DNA from: Aedes albopictus
Lineage: Eukaryota; Arthropoda; Insecta; Diptera; Culicidae
Direction of reading: 5' to 3'
Length of the DNA: 64,000 bases
Assembly (NCBI RefSeq): GCF_035046485.1
Contig: NC_085138.1
Span: 289,474,089-289,538,088, forward strand
The position numbers and the translations under genes are program-made. Each line of letters begins with the position of its first letter. Position 1 is the first letter of the stretch. Below, one piece after another: positions 44,607-55,622 of the stretch. The notes under the pieces are model-generated. The model had not been told where the DNA came from and did not search any database. It saw only the letters and a list, made by a program, of their open reading frames with translations.

Positions 44607-45089
44607 CAAAATCGCGAGGCAAATTGTTAGAAAGAGAGGCAAGATAGGAAAAATAACACGGCGTCCCGTTTCACCTTAAATCGTTCTGAAAGAGAATTTG
44701 AACTTATTTTTGGAAGAAAATCGATTATTAAAACTTTGAAAGTTTTTGGGAATATTATGTTGTTTTACTTCATAAATAGCTTAGTTTGTAAATTCATACT
44801 TATAATTCATCACCGAACTGACGAAGATAAGATTATTATATAATTTTTATATTATTTTCTTTTTGTTTAATAGTTATTTGATATATGCTGTTAGGTGTGA
44901 ACTTTTGCCCCGCATTACATAAGGTGTTTGGTAAAGTTAGGCTTGATCTATATTTGATTCAACCGTTGAAACAAACACGATGGGTAGTAAGTAGAGTGAG
45001 ACGTATGTATATATGTGGCCTTAGTTCAGTCAAGATTTTGTTCTGTTACACATATTTATCGCTTGCATTGACTTTATTCACTTTTGTAG

Positions 45090-46560
45090 TTCCTGTTCCA
45101 CCCAATTCTGGTTCTGCATCACTGTCGGTAGCCTTCAATGTGTGTTTGTATTTGGCCACATTCGGTAGGATACCCGAGAAACCCAATCCTGAACACTACC
45201 GGTAGTTTTGAATGCGGTCTGAGCCAATCTTCTTGCTAACCGTTTTCGGGTTATCTAAAAAGTCACGATTTGATGTATAGCATGTATGGGTTAGGATCAC
45301 TTTTTCATTTGCCCACTTCCGGCGGGACACCGGGAACCGATTCCGGGACAATACCGAGTTATCCCTTATATGGTTTGAGACTAGTTTCTTGCTAACTGTC
45401 CATCAGGTTTCCTAACAAGCCATGACTTGATGCGTCTAATCTATGAGTTTGGTTTATTTTTGTATTTGACCACTTCCGGCGTAACAACTGAAACGGTTCT
45501 GGAACACTACTGATATTGTCTAATGTTGTCTGAGCCTATTTTCTTGCTAACCGTTCATCAAGTTATCTGCAAAGCCGCTATCTGATGTATCGCATGTATG
45601 GGTTTGGTTCCTTTTGGCATTTGGCCACTTCCGGCGGGACACCCTAGATCGGTTCCGGAACACTATCGGTAGTCTTTAAAAAGATCTTAGATGTGGTTTG
45701 AGCTTATTTTCTTGCTAATCGTTCATCAAGTAATTTAAATAGCCGCTATTTAATGTGCCGCAGGCATGGGTTTGCTACATCCGGCGGAACACCCGGAACC
45801 GGCTCCGGAACACTATCGGTTGATCCAAATATGGTCTGAAACTATTTTCTTGCTAAAGGTTTATCAGGTTGCCTAAAGAGCCGCGATTTGATGCGTCGCA
45901 TGTGAGGGTTTGTTTAACTTTTATACTTGGCTACTTCCGGCAGGACATCTGGAACGGGTTCTGTAACACAACCGGTTCAAATATGGTCTGAGAATGTTTT
46001 CCTGCCCACTGTTTATCAGGTTACCGAAAAAGCCGCTGTTTGATGTGTCGCATGCATGGGTTTGGTTCACTTTCATATTTGGCCACTTCCGGCGGAACAC
46101 TCGGAACCGGTTCCGGAACACTAGCGGTTCAGATATGGTCTGAGAATGTTTTCCTGCCTACTGTTCATCAGGTTATCGAAAACGCCACTGTTTGATGTGT
46201 CGCATGCATGGGTTTGGTTCACTTTCATACTTGGCCACTTCCGGTGGAACACCCGGAGCCGGTTCCGGAACACTACCGGTTCAAATATTATCTGAGAATG
46301 TTTTCCTGCCTACTGTTCATCAGGTTGTCGAAAAAACCACTGTTTGATGTGTCGCATGCATGGGTTTGGTTCACTTTCATATTTGGCCACTTCCGGCGGA
46401 ACACCCGGAACCGGTTCCGAAACACTAACGGTTCAGATATGGTCTGAGACTATTTTCCTGCTTACCGTTCATCAGCTTATTTAAAATGCCGTGGTTTGAT
46501 GTGTCGCATGCATGGGTTTGTAGCGTTTTTATATCTGGCCCCTTCCTGGGGTGCCGATCC
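45090..46560. repeat. ten-unit tandem array, about 154-bp period
   Basis: TTGGCCACTTCCGGCGG or a close variant recurs at about 45153, 45309, 45467, 45622, 45772, 45927, 46079, 46232, 46384 and 46535. Each is followed by GGAACCGGTTCCGGAACACT and later by TTTGATGTGTCGCATGCATG. Units 7-9 are the most alike, suggesting recent homogenisation at that end. There is no gene. Confidence 0.88.
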
Positions 46561-46711
46561 GGAACACCTAAATGGCCATAACTCCGGAACGGCTGGACCG
46601 ATCTGAACCATTTTCAATAGGAAACAATGGGACTATATACCGCGTCGAATGAACCATCGGTCGTTGAAATCGGTTCATATTTACTATCTAAAAATGAGGT
46701 GACCTTTTTGT

Positions 46712-46791
46712 ACACACACACACACACACACACACGCACATACGCACACACATACATACACACACACACACACACACATACACACACACAC
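46712..46791 (+). repeat. CA microsatellite with ACAT interruptions
   Basis: About 80 bp of ACAC with TACG, CATACATA and CATA interruptions. It lies between the tandem array and the GAGAAAGGC end. Confidence 0.9.
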
Positions 46792-46926
46792 AGACATCAT
46801 CTCAACTCGTCGAGCTGAGTTGATTGGTATATAAGACTTGACCCCTCCGAGGGCTCTATAAAATTTTCGTTTTTGGAGTGAACATATAGCTTTTCGGTAC
46901 ACCTTGGTGTACGAGAAAGGCAAAAA

Positions 46927-46936
46927 TGCCCCACGA
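46927..46936. repeat. target-site duplication TGCCCCACGA, right copy
   Basis: Matches 41879-41888. On the minus strand it is TCGTGGGGCA, within the reverse transcriptase codons for FVGQ of the split RTE element. Confidence 0.75.
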
Positions 46937-49350
46937 ACTCTCTTGCAATGGGTGATAGACGGCGGCATAAAATTTGAGAGAGTACATTGTAGGCAGCGCT
47001 CAGTAGTGTGATCGTGCGATAGCTCCCGCAATCCAACTTATCGCCCTTTTTGTAGATGGGACACACGATACCTTCCATCCACTCCTCCAGTAATACTTCC
47101 TCATCCCAAATCTTGGTAATGACCCAGTGTAGTGCTCTCACCAGTGCTTCTCCACCGTGTTTAGTAACTCGCATGGTAGTTGATCTGCTCCAGCGGCTTT
47201 GTTATTTTTCAACCGGCTAACCTCCTCTTCAATCTCTTGGAGGTTAGGGGCTGGAAATCTTTCGTCCTGCGCACGTACTCCTAGATCTGTTAGCGTGACA
47301 CCTTCGGTGCTTGCAACGTCGCCATTGAGGTGCTCATCATAATGCTGCCGCCACCTATCGACCACCTCACGCTCACTCGTGAGAATATTCCCGTGATTAT
47401 CTCGGCACATGTCGGCTTGTGGCACAAAGCCTCTGCGCGAGCGGTTCAGCTTCTAGTAGAACTTTCGTGAGTCCTTAGCGCGATACAGCTCTACCATCGT
47501 TTCGCGATCTTGTTCTTCCTGCTGGCGCTTCTTTGTCCGGAAGACTAAGTTCTGCCTGTTCCGCGCCTGTCTGTAACGTGCCTCATTCGCTCTCGTACGG
47601 TGTTGCAGCATTCTCGCCCATGCAGCATTCTTCTCGTTTTTGAACTGTTCACATTCGCCGTCGTACCAGTCGTTTCTGTGATTCGGAGTCGCGAAGCCTA
47701 GTGCTGTAGCCGAGGTACTACCTATGGCGGATCGGATGTCCCTCCAGCCAGTGCTGAAAAATTCATTTCGTCATATCTAAATTCAATCACCTACAGCTTA
47801 TTTTAGAAGCTGAACCTGAGAATATGATATATGAAAAACTTGTGTGGCTAGACCAGTTCTGCAAGAAAGTCATGGAAAAAACTATATTTTTCTAATATTT
47901 AAGGTAAATGTCACGGACTACCTTCGAAAAATGCAAATGATATTCACGGTGAATATCATTTGGCATTTTTCAAAGGAAGGCCGTGACATTTACTTTAAAT
48001 ATTAAAAAAATAGCGATTTTTCCGTGACTTTCTTGCAGAACTGGTCTAGTCGCACAAGTTTTTCATATACCATATTTTCAGGTTCAGCTTCTAAAATGAG
48101 CTGTAGGTGATTGAATTTAGATATGACGAAATGAAATTTTCAGGACTGCCTCCAGCCATCTTCAAGTGCAGCCGCGCCAAGCTGCTCTTCCGTTGGTAGA
48201 GCCACTGCTAACTGCTGCGCGTAGTCTTGAGCCACTTCTACGTTACGCAGCTGCATGATGTTAAGCCGCGGCATTCGACTTCGACGAGTGGTGATAAATG
48301 ACGAATGTTTTGAGCGATTGCATACAGCGACTAAATAGTGATCCGAATCTGTATTCGCACTGCGGTATGTGCGAATATTGGTTATATCCGAGAAGAATTT
48401 ACCGTCGATTTGGTTTTCTGTTTGGTGGTCGGATGATCATTGTGGCTATCTTTGCGGGGGAAGAAGGTGCTTCGGACTACCATACCACGGGAGTCTGCAA
48501 AGTTTATGCATCGCTTGCCGTTATCATTCGATACGGCGTGCAGGCTGTTTCACCCGATTACCGGTCTGTACATTTCCTCCCATCCTACCTGCACGTTCAT
48601 GTCGCCGACAACGATTTTCACGTCACGCGGCGAGCATCCATCGTATGTTTGCTCAAACTGAAATCCTGTTCCTGTTCCCAGTTCATTGGTGGTGCAACAG
48701 CTTTGATAGAAGGTAGCCGCTCGATGCCCGCTTTTCCACACTTTCTGTCCAGTCCAACAAGGTTCCTGCAACGCCACGATGTCGAAGTAGTATGTAGTTC
48801 GTCATAAATTATCCTGTCACATCCTGCGAAACCTAGTGACTTACAATTCCATGTTTCAAGTTTAAAATCGTAGTCCTTATTTCGTCGCGTGGGTCTTTGC
48901 CGATTGTATCGAGTCGTATTTTCTCCCATGTTTTTCGCAACGGGGATTTTTACGGGTGGCTTGTTGGGCCTTCGCCAACACTCATGTCTCACCGAAGGGC
49001 CATCGTGCCGGTTCTGTTTAACGTCCCAATTAACACTGGGACGACCACGCTGATGGGGCTACCACCTTGGATCTAGCTGGGCGGCGTGGTGCAGCATTTC
49101 TTACGCAGCCGCTGGATGCCAAAACAGACACTGTTTGAGCCGTATCTCCTTGGCGAACAGACGCTCGGGTCGTACCTCCTCAATCTAGCTGAAGTCAGAA
49201 GGACAACAGTGCCCAGGCTGCACTACCAGCTAACCACACAACTCTTAGCTGGCGGTCTTTGCCATCGTTTGACCCATGGAAGCATGAGGTATGAACTTGT
49301 GAGGACCAGAGCTATGTTGGACGCTCTCCTTATCGACTCACCGTTTTGCA
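46937..49350 (-). pseudogene. 5' half of the split RTE-clade retrotransposon
   Basis: On the minus strand the 5' untranslated region runs from about 49350 to 49000. The endonuclease start follows (DYDFKLETWNCKSLGF near 48840-48900), then decayed endonuclease and linker. The region at 47138-47425 reads MPQADMCRDNHGNIL and later RLKNNKAAGADQLPCELL. Reverse transcriptase begins with LEEWMEGIVCPIYKKGDKLD and ends at REFVG (46940). Frameshifts abound and a 400-bp palindrome interrupts it at 47749-48148. Removing inserts, the two halves sum to about 3.2 kb, the usual RTE length. Confidence 0.82.
47749..48148. mobile_element. 400-bp near-perfect palindrome, hAT-type MITE
   Basis: The left end is CAGTGCTGAAAAATTCATTT and the right end reversed is CAGTCCTGAAAATTTCATTT. 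The 8-bp duplication CCTCCAGC lies at 47741-47748 and 48149-48156. Both the CAG start and the 8-bp duplication fit hAT. The arms pair nearly throughout, meeting at GATATTCACGGTGAATATC near 47940-47960. Confidence 0.85.
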
Positions 49351-50524
49351 GCAATTCTGGACACAAACGGTATATTTCGTTTGCGTTCATTTCCGAAAAG
49401 GGATCACCTTGGCATCACGGCGTCGCATGCACGGCTTAGGGTTCCTTTTAGAATAGATCATCGCTGGATCGTCGGTGATACCCTCCATCAGCAATCGCTC
49501 CACTCACAAATACCGGCTTATCGAAGCACGATGTCAGCCATCACCGATGACTGTCGATGGCCTTTGGTTGTTTTCGTCTACCTCCGTTATCCAACCTGTA
49601 ACGAATCATCAGATGATCACTGTGCGTATACCCATCCTCGACCATCCAATCTGAACAAGGGTTTAGACACATATCGATGATTCACCGCTCCTACAATCGC
49701 ATAGGCGTCAATCGATGACTCAATCCCATTACACTATAGGATATCAGGCGGACAAAAATCAGAAAAGTGACTTCTACTAATGCTTGTTCTGAAATTTTCT
49801 ATCGATATAAACATATAAACTAAGAGAAATCTAGAATTTCAAGTTTCTAGCTGATGTAGTTACAAAGATATTAAGTATCAAAGTTGAGTAAAGCTAAAAA
49901 ATGTAATTTTCACAAAAAAAAACAACACATAATTTAAAATCGATATTTTCTAATTAATATCATCATTATCTATTGGTTTCAATACATCATTGGTAAGATA
50001 ATGAAGCAAGCTTTCCAACAAACACGTGGTTTTGTGAAACAATTGAACCATTATATGAAAAAAAAAGGTACAAGAAGAAGATGAAGTTGAAAAAGGCATG
50101 AGATTCAAATTTTGATAATCGGCATCTTTTTTTTCCAAACATTCCCAGGCTCAAAATCAGTTTATGGTCAAGTTTTAGGTCTACTCTAATGATTTTGTAT
50201 GCGAAATGCTGCGGTAAATTGCTCTCTTGGGAGATTTAGTGCCCGGGCGCGCCCCTTGAGATTAAACGACCATTCTCAAACATTCTAAGCAAATTCCCTT
50301 GGAATTTATTTTTGAAGGTAACTACACAATAGTGTTGATCATTCTAAGCACAAAAAAAAACAAAATAAAAATTTAAAAAATAAAACAAATTCAAACTTTT
50401 TATATATTATCAGTTATTTGACCATATTAAAAATACGGCCTTTTCAAAACTTGGTCGAGATGTTTAAAAATGTCCATAAACAAAATATTTTAGTCGAACC
50501 AACTACAATCCAGAAATTTGAATT
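49351..50524. other. unassigned region, no gene seen
   Basis: Composition changes from complex (to about 49700) to AT-rich. The plus frame 49381-49680 has no domain; the first part may still belong to the RTE 5' region. Confidence 0.4.
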
Positions 50525-50843
50525 GGGGGACGTCCATAAATTACGTAACACAAAGTTTTTATTTTTTCCTTTCCTCCTAGTCATGCTATTTTAATGAGAC
50601 CCATGAAGTTTTTGTATTGGTCATTGCACTATGTTGAATCCCCCCTCTCCTCGTGAAGCGTGACTTAAGTTAGGGATGATACACAAATTATGTCACGCAA
50701 AAACCGACATTTTTCAATCCCCCACCCCCTCCCCCTTATGTCACACTTTTTGTATTTAACCTCAATATTTTTTGTAAGGGTTGTCACGTTCTGCAAAACC
50801 CCCCCTCGCCCCTGAAAACGTAACGTAATTTATGTACGGCCCC
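50525..50843. mobile_element. tandem pair of PIF/Harbinger-like miniature elements
   Basis: Outer ends GGGGGACGTCCATAAATTAC and GTAATTTATGTACGGCCCC. Near 50655-50695 are internal ends GCGTGACTTAAGTTAGGGATG and ACACAAATTATGTCACGC, so two ~155-bp units appear joined. C-rich runs (CCCCCTCTCC, CCCCACCCCCTCCCCC) lie inside each. They are relatives of the elements at 2485/6725 and 55623. Confidence 0.65.
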
Positions 50844-51400
50844 TTATAGGCGTTCCTTTAAAATATTGTATACAGTGGGACCCTGATTGTATTTTAGGCT
50901 GACAAATCGGCTTAGTTTTTTTTTGTGAATTTTGAACTCCATAAAAAGGTTCTGATTCTATCAAAGAAAACAATACAGTCAAAGGGGGTTGATGAAGGGG
51001 TGTGGTTTATTTTAATTTTTGTCAGTTTTGATGAATGGGAAAGAAATGTAATGAATAGGGCTGTAGTACTAGAATTTTATCTTCTAATTTATGTTGGCAA
51101 AATGAAAGTGGCTCAGAAAATGGTGCACTTTTGTATAAAATAAAAAAAAAAACATTTTTTTTTTCATTTTAAACCTAATTGTGTCCTGACAAACAGGAGA
51201 CAGTAGACGATAGGTGTAGGCAGCTTGAATCATCAATCATAATTGAGCGGCAAATAAAAATAAACATCCCAAATAACATTTCCCGTTTCAGACCAACGAG
51301 TGGATCCGTTTTCGTTGTCTTTCCGGGTTATATTAGAAAATATTCTAACTCAGAAAGAGCTTCTGCGCTAAGTCTTTGATACACACGTAGACTGAGTGCC
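50844..51400. other. unassigned AT-rich region
   Basis: Only short frames (50925-51143 plus, 72 codons) without domains. Confidence 0.4.
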
Positions 51401-52290
51401 CCTGGAAAAAATCACTGGAGGAATCCTTCAAGAAGTTTGAAAGAAGTTTCTGATTCACTCCGGAAATGATTGTAATTCATAGAAGATTTCTGTAAAAATT
51501 TCTTGAAAAACCCCTAGAGGAATCCATGGAAAACATCCTGAAGGTCTATACCCGTGCAGGAACGAATTAGATATCATACCAATTCAAGGTATTGAGTCAT
51601 TAACAAAGATACCTCAACGGGTTATTGGTTTGGTATTGAGGACTGCTTGAGATATTATTGAATTATAGAACAGGCACCATTTATTGTTTCAAGTTTTGCA
51701 AACCTCAGTTTAACATTTTACACCTTATCTCTCCTGCTCGGGTATCTGGGAGTTCCTGGAGAAAGCCTTAAACATATCCTGAGAAATATCTAGAAGAAAC
51801 TCTGAAGAAATCCATGCACGAGTTTCTGCAGAAAATTCAAGGAAGAGGAGCTCCTGGAATAATGCTTGGAGAAATTCCAGCAGTACTTTTGGGACTTCCT
51901 CCCTACCCTAAATTACTTCCTATGCTCCACCAAGATTTAATTCTGGAGCAAACTTTAGAAAAACCCTTGAAGAAATTTTTCCAAGAATTGCAAGAATAAT
52001 TATTGAGAAATTTATAGATGGTGGTATTGTAGGTAAATTCCTGAAGAAATCCCAGGCGGACTGAAGGATTCCATACGGCATTCTTGGTGGAATACCAATT
52101 GATACTAAGAGTAATTCATCTTATTTAGATGTTTAGAGATGATGCCAACTGTTGGAAGTCTGTACCAGAAATTCATTATTTAAAAAATCTCCTGAGGACT
52201 TTTCCTTGGAAATTCTAGAGGAATCCCAGAAGTAATATCCGATGGAATCTCTGCAGGCATTGTTTGAGAAATTCCTGCATTGGTGTCTGT
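51400..52290. repeat. decayed GGAA/TTCC repeat with an embedded MITE
   Basis: GGAGGAATCC, CCTGAAGAA and GGAATTCC-like words recur at 51410-51545 and 51745-52275, the same family as at 16.8-25 kb. The interruption at 51549-51742 is a TIR element. Confidence 0.65.
51549..51742. mobile_element. about 190-bp TIR element, CCCGAGCAGG family
   Basis: ACCCGTGCAGGAACGA near 51549 and TCTCCTGCTCGGGTA ending near 51742 are inverted matches. The ends resemble those of 39033-39526. Confidence 0.55.
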
Positions 52291-52532
52291 TTTCAAAGAA
52301 TACCGTAAATTTTAGCAAATTCAGCATTTTTTTCGCTGAAACGAAATTTTAAATTGTTTGCCCCTTTTCAAGTAGAACGGAAGATTTGATCGTTACGTAA
52401 TTTGTAAATGATTCCAAAATATAGCAATTAATATTAAGGACAAACAGTGCATCAGAACTTCAGACGCACAAATCTCAAGAAGCAAGCTTCAAACAGCAGT
52501 GCATTTTATTAATCTGTTGTTGTTCACTTGTA

Positions 52533-54145
52533 CAGTGATAGACATTCGTTTAGCCGAGGCTAAAAAATTTTCAAAAAAGTGTCAGGAAACTCATACAAAA
52601 GATTTTATGATAAAACTTTTTTATCGTAGTGATAGTATATCTAGTACTGTTTTATAAAAATGTGATACATCACACTTACATATACACTGAAACAAAAACG
52701 AGGGTAAAAACCCTTTAAATGTCATTTTTTGCCTAGACATTCGTTTAGCCGAATTGATCATTTTTTAGAATTCCATAATAAAAAACTAACAAATTTCGAA
52801 AAATATCCAAAAAAAGTCATTTTGTATGGTGACCTGCATTATAGATTGACTTGAAAATCATGAATTAGGTCGTTTTTGGAAGTGTTGCCATATTAATTTT
52901 GCATGCATCTCATATAAATATGTCATAATATTGTAAATGTTTCTAAATTGCGATTTGATGTAATTATTTTTATCGGAAGTGTTTCAAAAGAATGCAATGA
53001 AAGTTTCATGACCAAATCTGGTTGAAAATTTACGAAAAACAATGTTTTTAACAGAAAAAAATAACACAAACCATCAAAAAATCACGTATTTAAGTATTGC
53101 TTTGATGAAACATTATGGTTTCACTTGCATAAATCACAGCGTTTGCTACTATTACGTCTTCTAATAGCTCCCAATATCTTCCAGACTGTATTCTGACTGA
53201 AATAACATACATTGGACGGCTCATATTTTGAGAAATGGCACCGAAAGTATTCAAATTTCTAGCATTAACTACTTGTTTCATAATTTAGACATTCTTTTCT
53301 AATAAATCATGTTAAAAATGAATGTGGTTCACAACTAAGACTCATTTATAATACATTTCTTCAGATTGAATGAAATAAGCCAATTGTTTGACCATATCTT
53401 GCATTTTTGTATGAGCATCTGCTTTTAAATAAACAGGGTACAAAAATTCTGACACTACTTGCAGTTCTTTTACTTAGCAGTCTTCTTACCCATTTAGTAA
53501 TGCTAGTATTAAACAGGTATACTCCACAGGCATTAGGGCACGTCTTTATTTCAATGCAGAACTATTTATTTTATCTTTTATCAATCCCATTTTAAAGTTT
53601 AAACAACAAAAAACTAGTATACTTAATTTTATCATGACATTTTATGCAATAATTTGAACATTTCTAACAATAATTCTGTGTCATATTTTCAAAACTGCTA
53701 ATCTAGCTTACGTTTGAGTGTTTACAGAAATCATTTTTCTAAAATAAATTTGTTTATCGTCGCTTCTCCTTATCGGGACATTTTTTTATAATATTTCTCT
53801 GAATTTCACAAATAAATAAACTTTTAAGGTCAATTATCTTCCTAACACGTCAAAAACTAAATGCCTTAGAGTATATCCTCGAAATATACTCACGAAATTG
53901 CAAAAAAACTATTGAAAACGAATTTTTCATTTACCTCGGCTAAACGAATGTCTTGGCAAAAAATGACATTTGAAGGGTTTTTACCCTCGTTTTTGTTTCA
54001 GTGTATATGTAAGTGTGATGTATCACATTTTTATAAAACAGTACTAGATATACTATCAATACGATAAAAAAGTTTTATCATAAAATCTTTTGTATGGGTT
54101 TCCTGACACTTTTTTCGGTCTCGGCTAAACGAATGTCTATCACTG
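52533..54145 (-). mobile_element. Tc1-like transposon remnant with IR/DR termini, 1613 bp
   Basis: The ends CAGTGATAGACATTCG and CGAATGTCTATCACTG are flanked by TA at 52531-52532 and 54146-54147. The inverted repeats are about 215 bp each. Each arm has two copies of GACATTCGTTTAGCCGA in the same orientation, outer and inner: 52541-52557 and 52736-52752 on the left, 53936-53952 and 54121-54137 on the right. This is the IR/DR layout of Tc1 elements, where the direct repeats bind transposase. The interior has only a decayed minus-strand transposase. Confidence 0.85.
53090..53281 (-). pseudogene. decayed Tc1-type DDE transposase fragment
   Basis: Within a 63-codon minus frame, FGAISQNMSRPMYV then YWELLEDVIVANAV and IMFHQSNT correspond to the GAIS block, the helix and the QDN block around the second catalytic Asp of Tc1-type transposases. 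Here that position reads QSN, so the Asp is lost. The frame stops at once after it. It is clearly inactive. The assignment rests on pattern similarity and on the surrounding TIRs. Confidence 0.6.
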
Positions 54146-54230
54146 TATTAAGCTTCAAATACGAAGATCAGGAGCGCTGCTTTTGTTTACGAAAAGATAT
54201 GTGCGATCGAAATCGATATGAGTCCGAAAG

Positions 54231-54625
54231 TAGTGCGATGTCTGTACTCGGCTCCGAGGCGGATTCCCACAACTACTGCGCGGCTTCACAGTGATTAAAG
54301 TTCAACTGTGTGACCTGCGTTATTTTGGGAGGTTCTGTCCTCTATTCATGTTTGTGCACTTAAGCCTACTCGTCAAGTGACCTTTGTTCGCCGTGCAAAT
54401 CAGACACTTTTGTACCAATTTGCACTCTCTGGCGAAGTGGACTTCTACTCCGCACCTTCTGCAGAGTTTTCTCCTGTCGGGGCCTTTGCATGCCCACGAC
54501 TTGTGTCCTAGCTCAAAGCACCTAAAGCACATTTCCGGCGGCTCGTAGATGCTGAGCGGACACTCTGACCAGCCAACTTCGATCATGTCCTTCGCAGCCG
54601 CTTTTTGACAACTGATACACAACTA
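54231..54625 (-). pseudogene. R1/jockey-type LINE fragment, ORF1 zinc knuckles and start of ORF2
   Basis: The minus frame 54320-54622 contains VGWSECPL, then CFRCFELGHKSWAC and CRRCGVEVHFAREC, two CX2CX4HX4C knuckles, and a third CLIC start. This is the C-terminal part of a LINE ORF1 nucleic-acid-binding protein. Just downstream on the minus strand, in another frame, VTQLNFNHCEAAQ, LLWESASEPSTDIALLSD resembles the start of the ORF2 apurinic-type endonuclease. Both ends are truncated. ORF1 stops close to the apparent ORF2 start. Confidence 0.72.
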
Positions 54626-55619
54626 GTTCAGCAACTTACAGTGAAAATTTGAGAATATTTGATGCACTTTTCGAAAGGCTCCAGCTACTTGAAACATTTT
54701 GGAGAAGTGAAAATTTTACCTGTCCCGGTCATTTTGTCTATCCCCTGTAGAGATTTTTCTCAGGATTCCCATCAAAATGTCTTCGATGATTTCTAAAGGA
54801 ACTCTTTCAGGAATTCGTCCCATATTCCTACCAAGGATTTCCATGTAAGCAGTTTTTCTGCAACTGTACTGACTAAGCTATATGGGCCCCATTATCTTAA
54901 AATATATCTCGGGGAGTTGCAGAACCCGTCTCCGGATAATCGAGTCCGACTTGTGCTAGAAATATTGGGGTTGTTGGAGCTTTTATTGATAAAACGTGCA
55001 TAACAAAAAAATAAAAAAAAATGGATAGACCCACTTCTCGTTTGTTCCTCTATTTGGGCGGTGCTTCGCTCGTTTGAAGCTTGTATGAGAGAAAATCGTT
55101 TTTTTCTATATTTTCACATTCCTTGCAAATCATTTGATGTTTTAATTTCTTTTCTGATGACACTTTCCCACCGCCCAAAAAAGTACATAGGTACTCCATT
55201 TAGTGAAACCATCAGCCTAAACGGGTTATGTTAATTTCCGATAAATTGATTTTCACACAATGCTACTATTCGCGATGTCATCACACAGCCAGCAGCAACG
55301 TGCTCTCTAAATAAAGACAACAACGTCCGTTTTGCATCATGCAAGCTGGTTGGCTACTGCCAGTGCAGCAGTGGTTGTCGCGGTCCTACCCCCACGGAGT
55401 GAGTGTTTTCTGATAATGGTGATCACCGGACATGTTGTTTGCGCCATGGACAAGGGACAAGCCATACACGTTTTATTACTTACAGCGCGTTATCATTTGA
55501 GGAGAGCAATTATGTAGGGAAATTAAAAAAAGTTCATGTTTTGTCACCAAGCCGACTGCCGCCGTCCTCTGTGGTTTTCTAAACGAAGGTGATAGTCCTG
55601 CAAGACGTTATCATCAGAG
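54626..55619. other. unassigned region
   Basis: A short piece of the decayed TTCC repeat lies at about 54765-54850. The rest, including a plus frame at 55332-55517 with hydrophobic residues, is unrecognised. Confidence 0.4.
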
Positions 55620-55622
55620 TAA

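Larger units (their letters stand above)
43844..44915. mobile_element. 1072-bp TA-flanked TIR element
   Basis: ATGCGGGGCAAAAGTTCGCA at the left is matched at the right by GTGAACTTTTGCCCCGCAT, with TA at 43842-43843 and 44916-44917. It contains two smaller inverted-repeat inserts. No transposase is seen. Confidence 0.75.
42850..46921. mobile_element. composite repeat bounded by GCCTTTCTCGTA ends
   Basis: It follows directly on the LINE poly(A) and ends GTACGAGAAAGGC just before AAAAA and the second RTE target duplication. Near its left end is TGCCTTTCTCGTA (42876-42888), the inverted match of the right end. Between them lie a TIR element with nested inserts, a ten-unit tandem array and a CA microsatellite. 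I infer insertion into the LINE poly(A). The class is unknown; no coding is recognised. Confidence 0.45.
52434..54230. mobile_element. TTAA miniature element, copy 2, split by a Tc1-like element
   Basis: TTAA at 52434-52437 is followed by GGACAAACAGTGCATCAGAA, the reverse complement of the right end of copy 1 (9110-9353). Similarity runs to about 52530, and resumes after the Tc1-like element at 54148 (GAAGATCAGGAGCGCTG, TTTGTTTACGAAAAGAT) until about 54225. The far end with its TTAA is missing or has been replaced by LINE sequence. Confidence 0.7.
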
